From: JALYXI01 sp963716685
GTDB lineage: Bacteria > Acidobacteriota > Terriglobia > Bryobacterales > Bryobacteraceae
Direction: 5' to 3'
Assembly: GCA_963716685.1 (NCBI GenBank)
Contig: CAVQTR010000003.1
Coordinates: 806,001-870,000, forward strand
DNA: 64,000 nt
The position numbers and the translations under genes are program-made. A model generated the notes under the pieces. That model saw only the letters and a program-made list of their open reading frames with translations. It was not told the DNA's origin and did not search any database. Below are positions 63,261-64,000 of the stretch, piece by piece. How positions within the stretch are numbered: position 1 is the first letter of the stretch; each line of letters opens with the position of its first letter.

Positions 63261-64000
63261 ATGGCGATTGCGAAGATCCTCACCCTTGCGCTCATTTTGA
63301 CAGCCTGCCGGACCCCGCCGCGCCTCGCTCCGCGCGCAGACCCGGACCTCGCCGCCGAAATCGACCGCATCCCGGCCATCGACAACCACGCCCACCCGGT
63401 GCGCGTCATGCCCGCGGGCCAGAAAGATCGCTTCTTCGACGCTTTGCCTGTCGACCATATGGAGCCCGCCTCCGATCCGCTTGCGTTCCGCCCCGGTGCG
63501 TTTCCCAGCATATTCCAACAAGGCAAGGCGGAGGTGAAGCGGCAGCAGGGCGCGCGCTATCCCGAATGGGTTCTCGATCAGATGAATGTCGACGTGATGC
63601 TCGCCAACCGCGTCGAAATGGGAGGCAGCCTTGCGCCGCCCCGGTTCCGCTGGGTGCCCTATGCGGACGCCCTTCTTTTCCCGCTCGATAATGCCGCGCT
63701 CGCCGCGCAGAATCCCGACCGCAAGGAGTTCTTCGCTCTCGAAGACGTCCTGCGCGCCCGCTATCTCAAAGAATCCGGCCTCGCGAAGCGGCCCGCCACT
63801 CTCGCCGCCTATTTGGCTCAGGTGGTTACGCCCACGCTCGAGCGCCATAAGCAAGGCGGCGCAGTCGCCGAAAAGTTCGAAGCCGCCTATCTGCGCTCAC
63901 TCGCCTTCGACCGTGTGGAGCGCTCCGACGCCGAACGCGCCTACCTCGGCCACGGTCCTTACAAGCAGCTGCAGGATTTCCTCTTCCGCTACATCGCCGC
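63261..64000 (+). CDS. Lipoprotein amidohydrolase, N-terminal part (runs off right edge)
   Basis: 246 codons from the ATG at 63261 to the edge, frame open. A lipoprotein signal with lipobox LTLALILTAC predicts outer-membrane or periplasmic anchoring. The metal-binding HxH of amidohydrolases occurs in IPAIDNHAHPVRVMP, followed by a segment FPSIFQQGKAEVKRQQ. The family would be amidohydrolase/TIM-barrel of the uronate-isomerase-like kind; other ligands lie beyond the window. Divergent from the ECF sigma gene. Confidence 0.75.
   Translation, partial: MAIAKILTLALILTACRTPPRLAPRADPDLAAEIDRIPAIDNHAHPVRVMPAGQKDRFFDALPVDHMEPASDPLAFRPGAFPSIFQQGKAEVKRQQGARYPEWVLDQMNVDVMLANRVEMGGSLAPPRFRWVPYADALLFPLDNAALAAQNPDRKEFFALEDVLRARYLKESGLAKRPATLAAYLAQVVTPTLERHKQGGAVAEKFEAAYLRSLAFDRVERSDAERAYLGHGPYKQLQDFLFRYIA

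Noticed and set aside
1..64000. tRNA, rRNA, CRISPR, IS elements, integrase or phage genes
   Set aside because: Looked for by eye through the window and not found. No repeat-spacer pattern, transposase or integrase motif was seen; a covariance-model search would be needed to exclude small RNAs.

Overview
The window is a GC-rich, gene-dense piece of a Gram-negative chromosome. An LpxD gene, Wza-like export, a secretin, PEP-CTERM sorting, many secreted beta-rich proteins (HYDIN-type repeats, propellers) and a PilMNO-flavoured type II secretion operon together resemble Acidobacteriota, Bryobacterales/Solibacter-like. That placement is inferred from family content only; I see no rRNA or other phylogenetic marker. 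No tRNA, rRNA, CRISPR array or insertion sequence is recognisable.

Layout. 1-18.0 kb is an exopolysaccharide locus: glycosyltransferases (GT4, GT4, a GT2-GT4 fusion and two GT2), a Wzz/BY-kinase, a Wza-type export protein, an O-antigen-ligase-like polymerase, a TPR protein, GDP-mannose 4,6-dehydratase, and a run of tightly coupled secreted proteins of unknown role. 18.0-25.7 kb holds an O-methyltransferase, a mini AT-hook-like protein, a PSMA-like M28 peptidase, a PaaK-like fragment, lpxD, a LOG-family protein, a radical SAM protein and a DUF5996 protein. 25.7-26.8 kb is a more AT-rich scar with gene remnants and a small TonB-C protein, followed by a large secreted propeller.

29.3-43.3 kb is largely sugar-centred: a mutarotase-like protein and an exported 2-hydroxyacid dehydrogenase diverge from a sugar ABC importer compressed into two fusion polypeptides. 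The importer is followed, closely packed, by a methyltransferase, a PfkB kinase, a rhomboid protease and a BshB1-like deacetylase. Next come a DUF4412-like protein, a TauE/SafE permease and a GH29 alpha-L-fucosidase. With gmd in the EPS locus, both synthesis and recovery of deoxyhexoses look plausible. 43.3-50.4 kb carries a SnoaL-like protein, a P450, a PEP-CTERM protein, a CBM9-like protein, FtcD, a HutI homologue that has lost its metal ligands, and a secreted duplicated-domain protein.

50.4-63.2 kb is one leftward operon: ECF sigma factor, zinc-finger anti-sigma factor, a secreted protein, gspE-F-G-H-I-J-K, PilM/PilN/PilO-like proteins, a GspC-like protein, a small secreted protein and the GspD secretin. 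gspE, gspF and gspG are riddled with one- or two-base indels although the encoded residues remain family-like; gspI and gspK have one each. This looks more like poor consensus sequence than decay. The right edge cuts a lipoprotein amidohydrolase.
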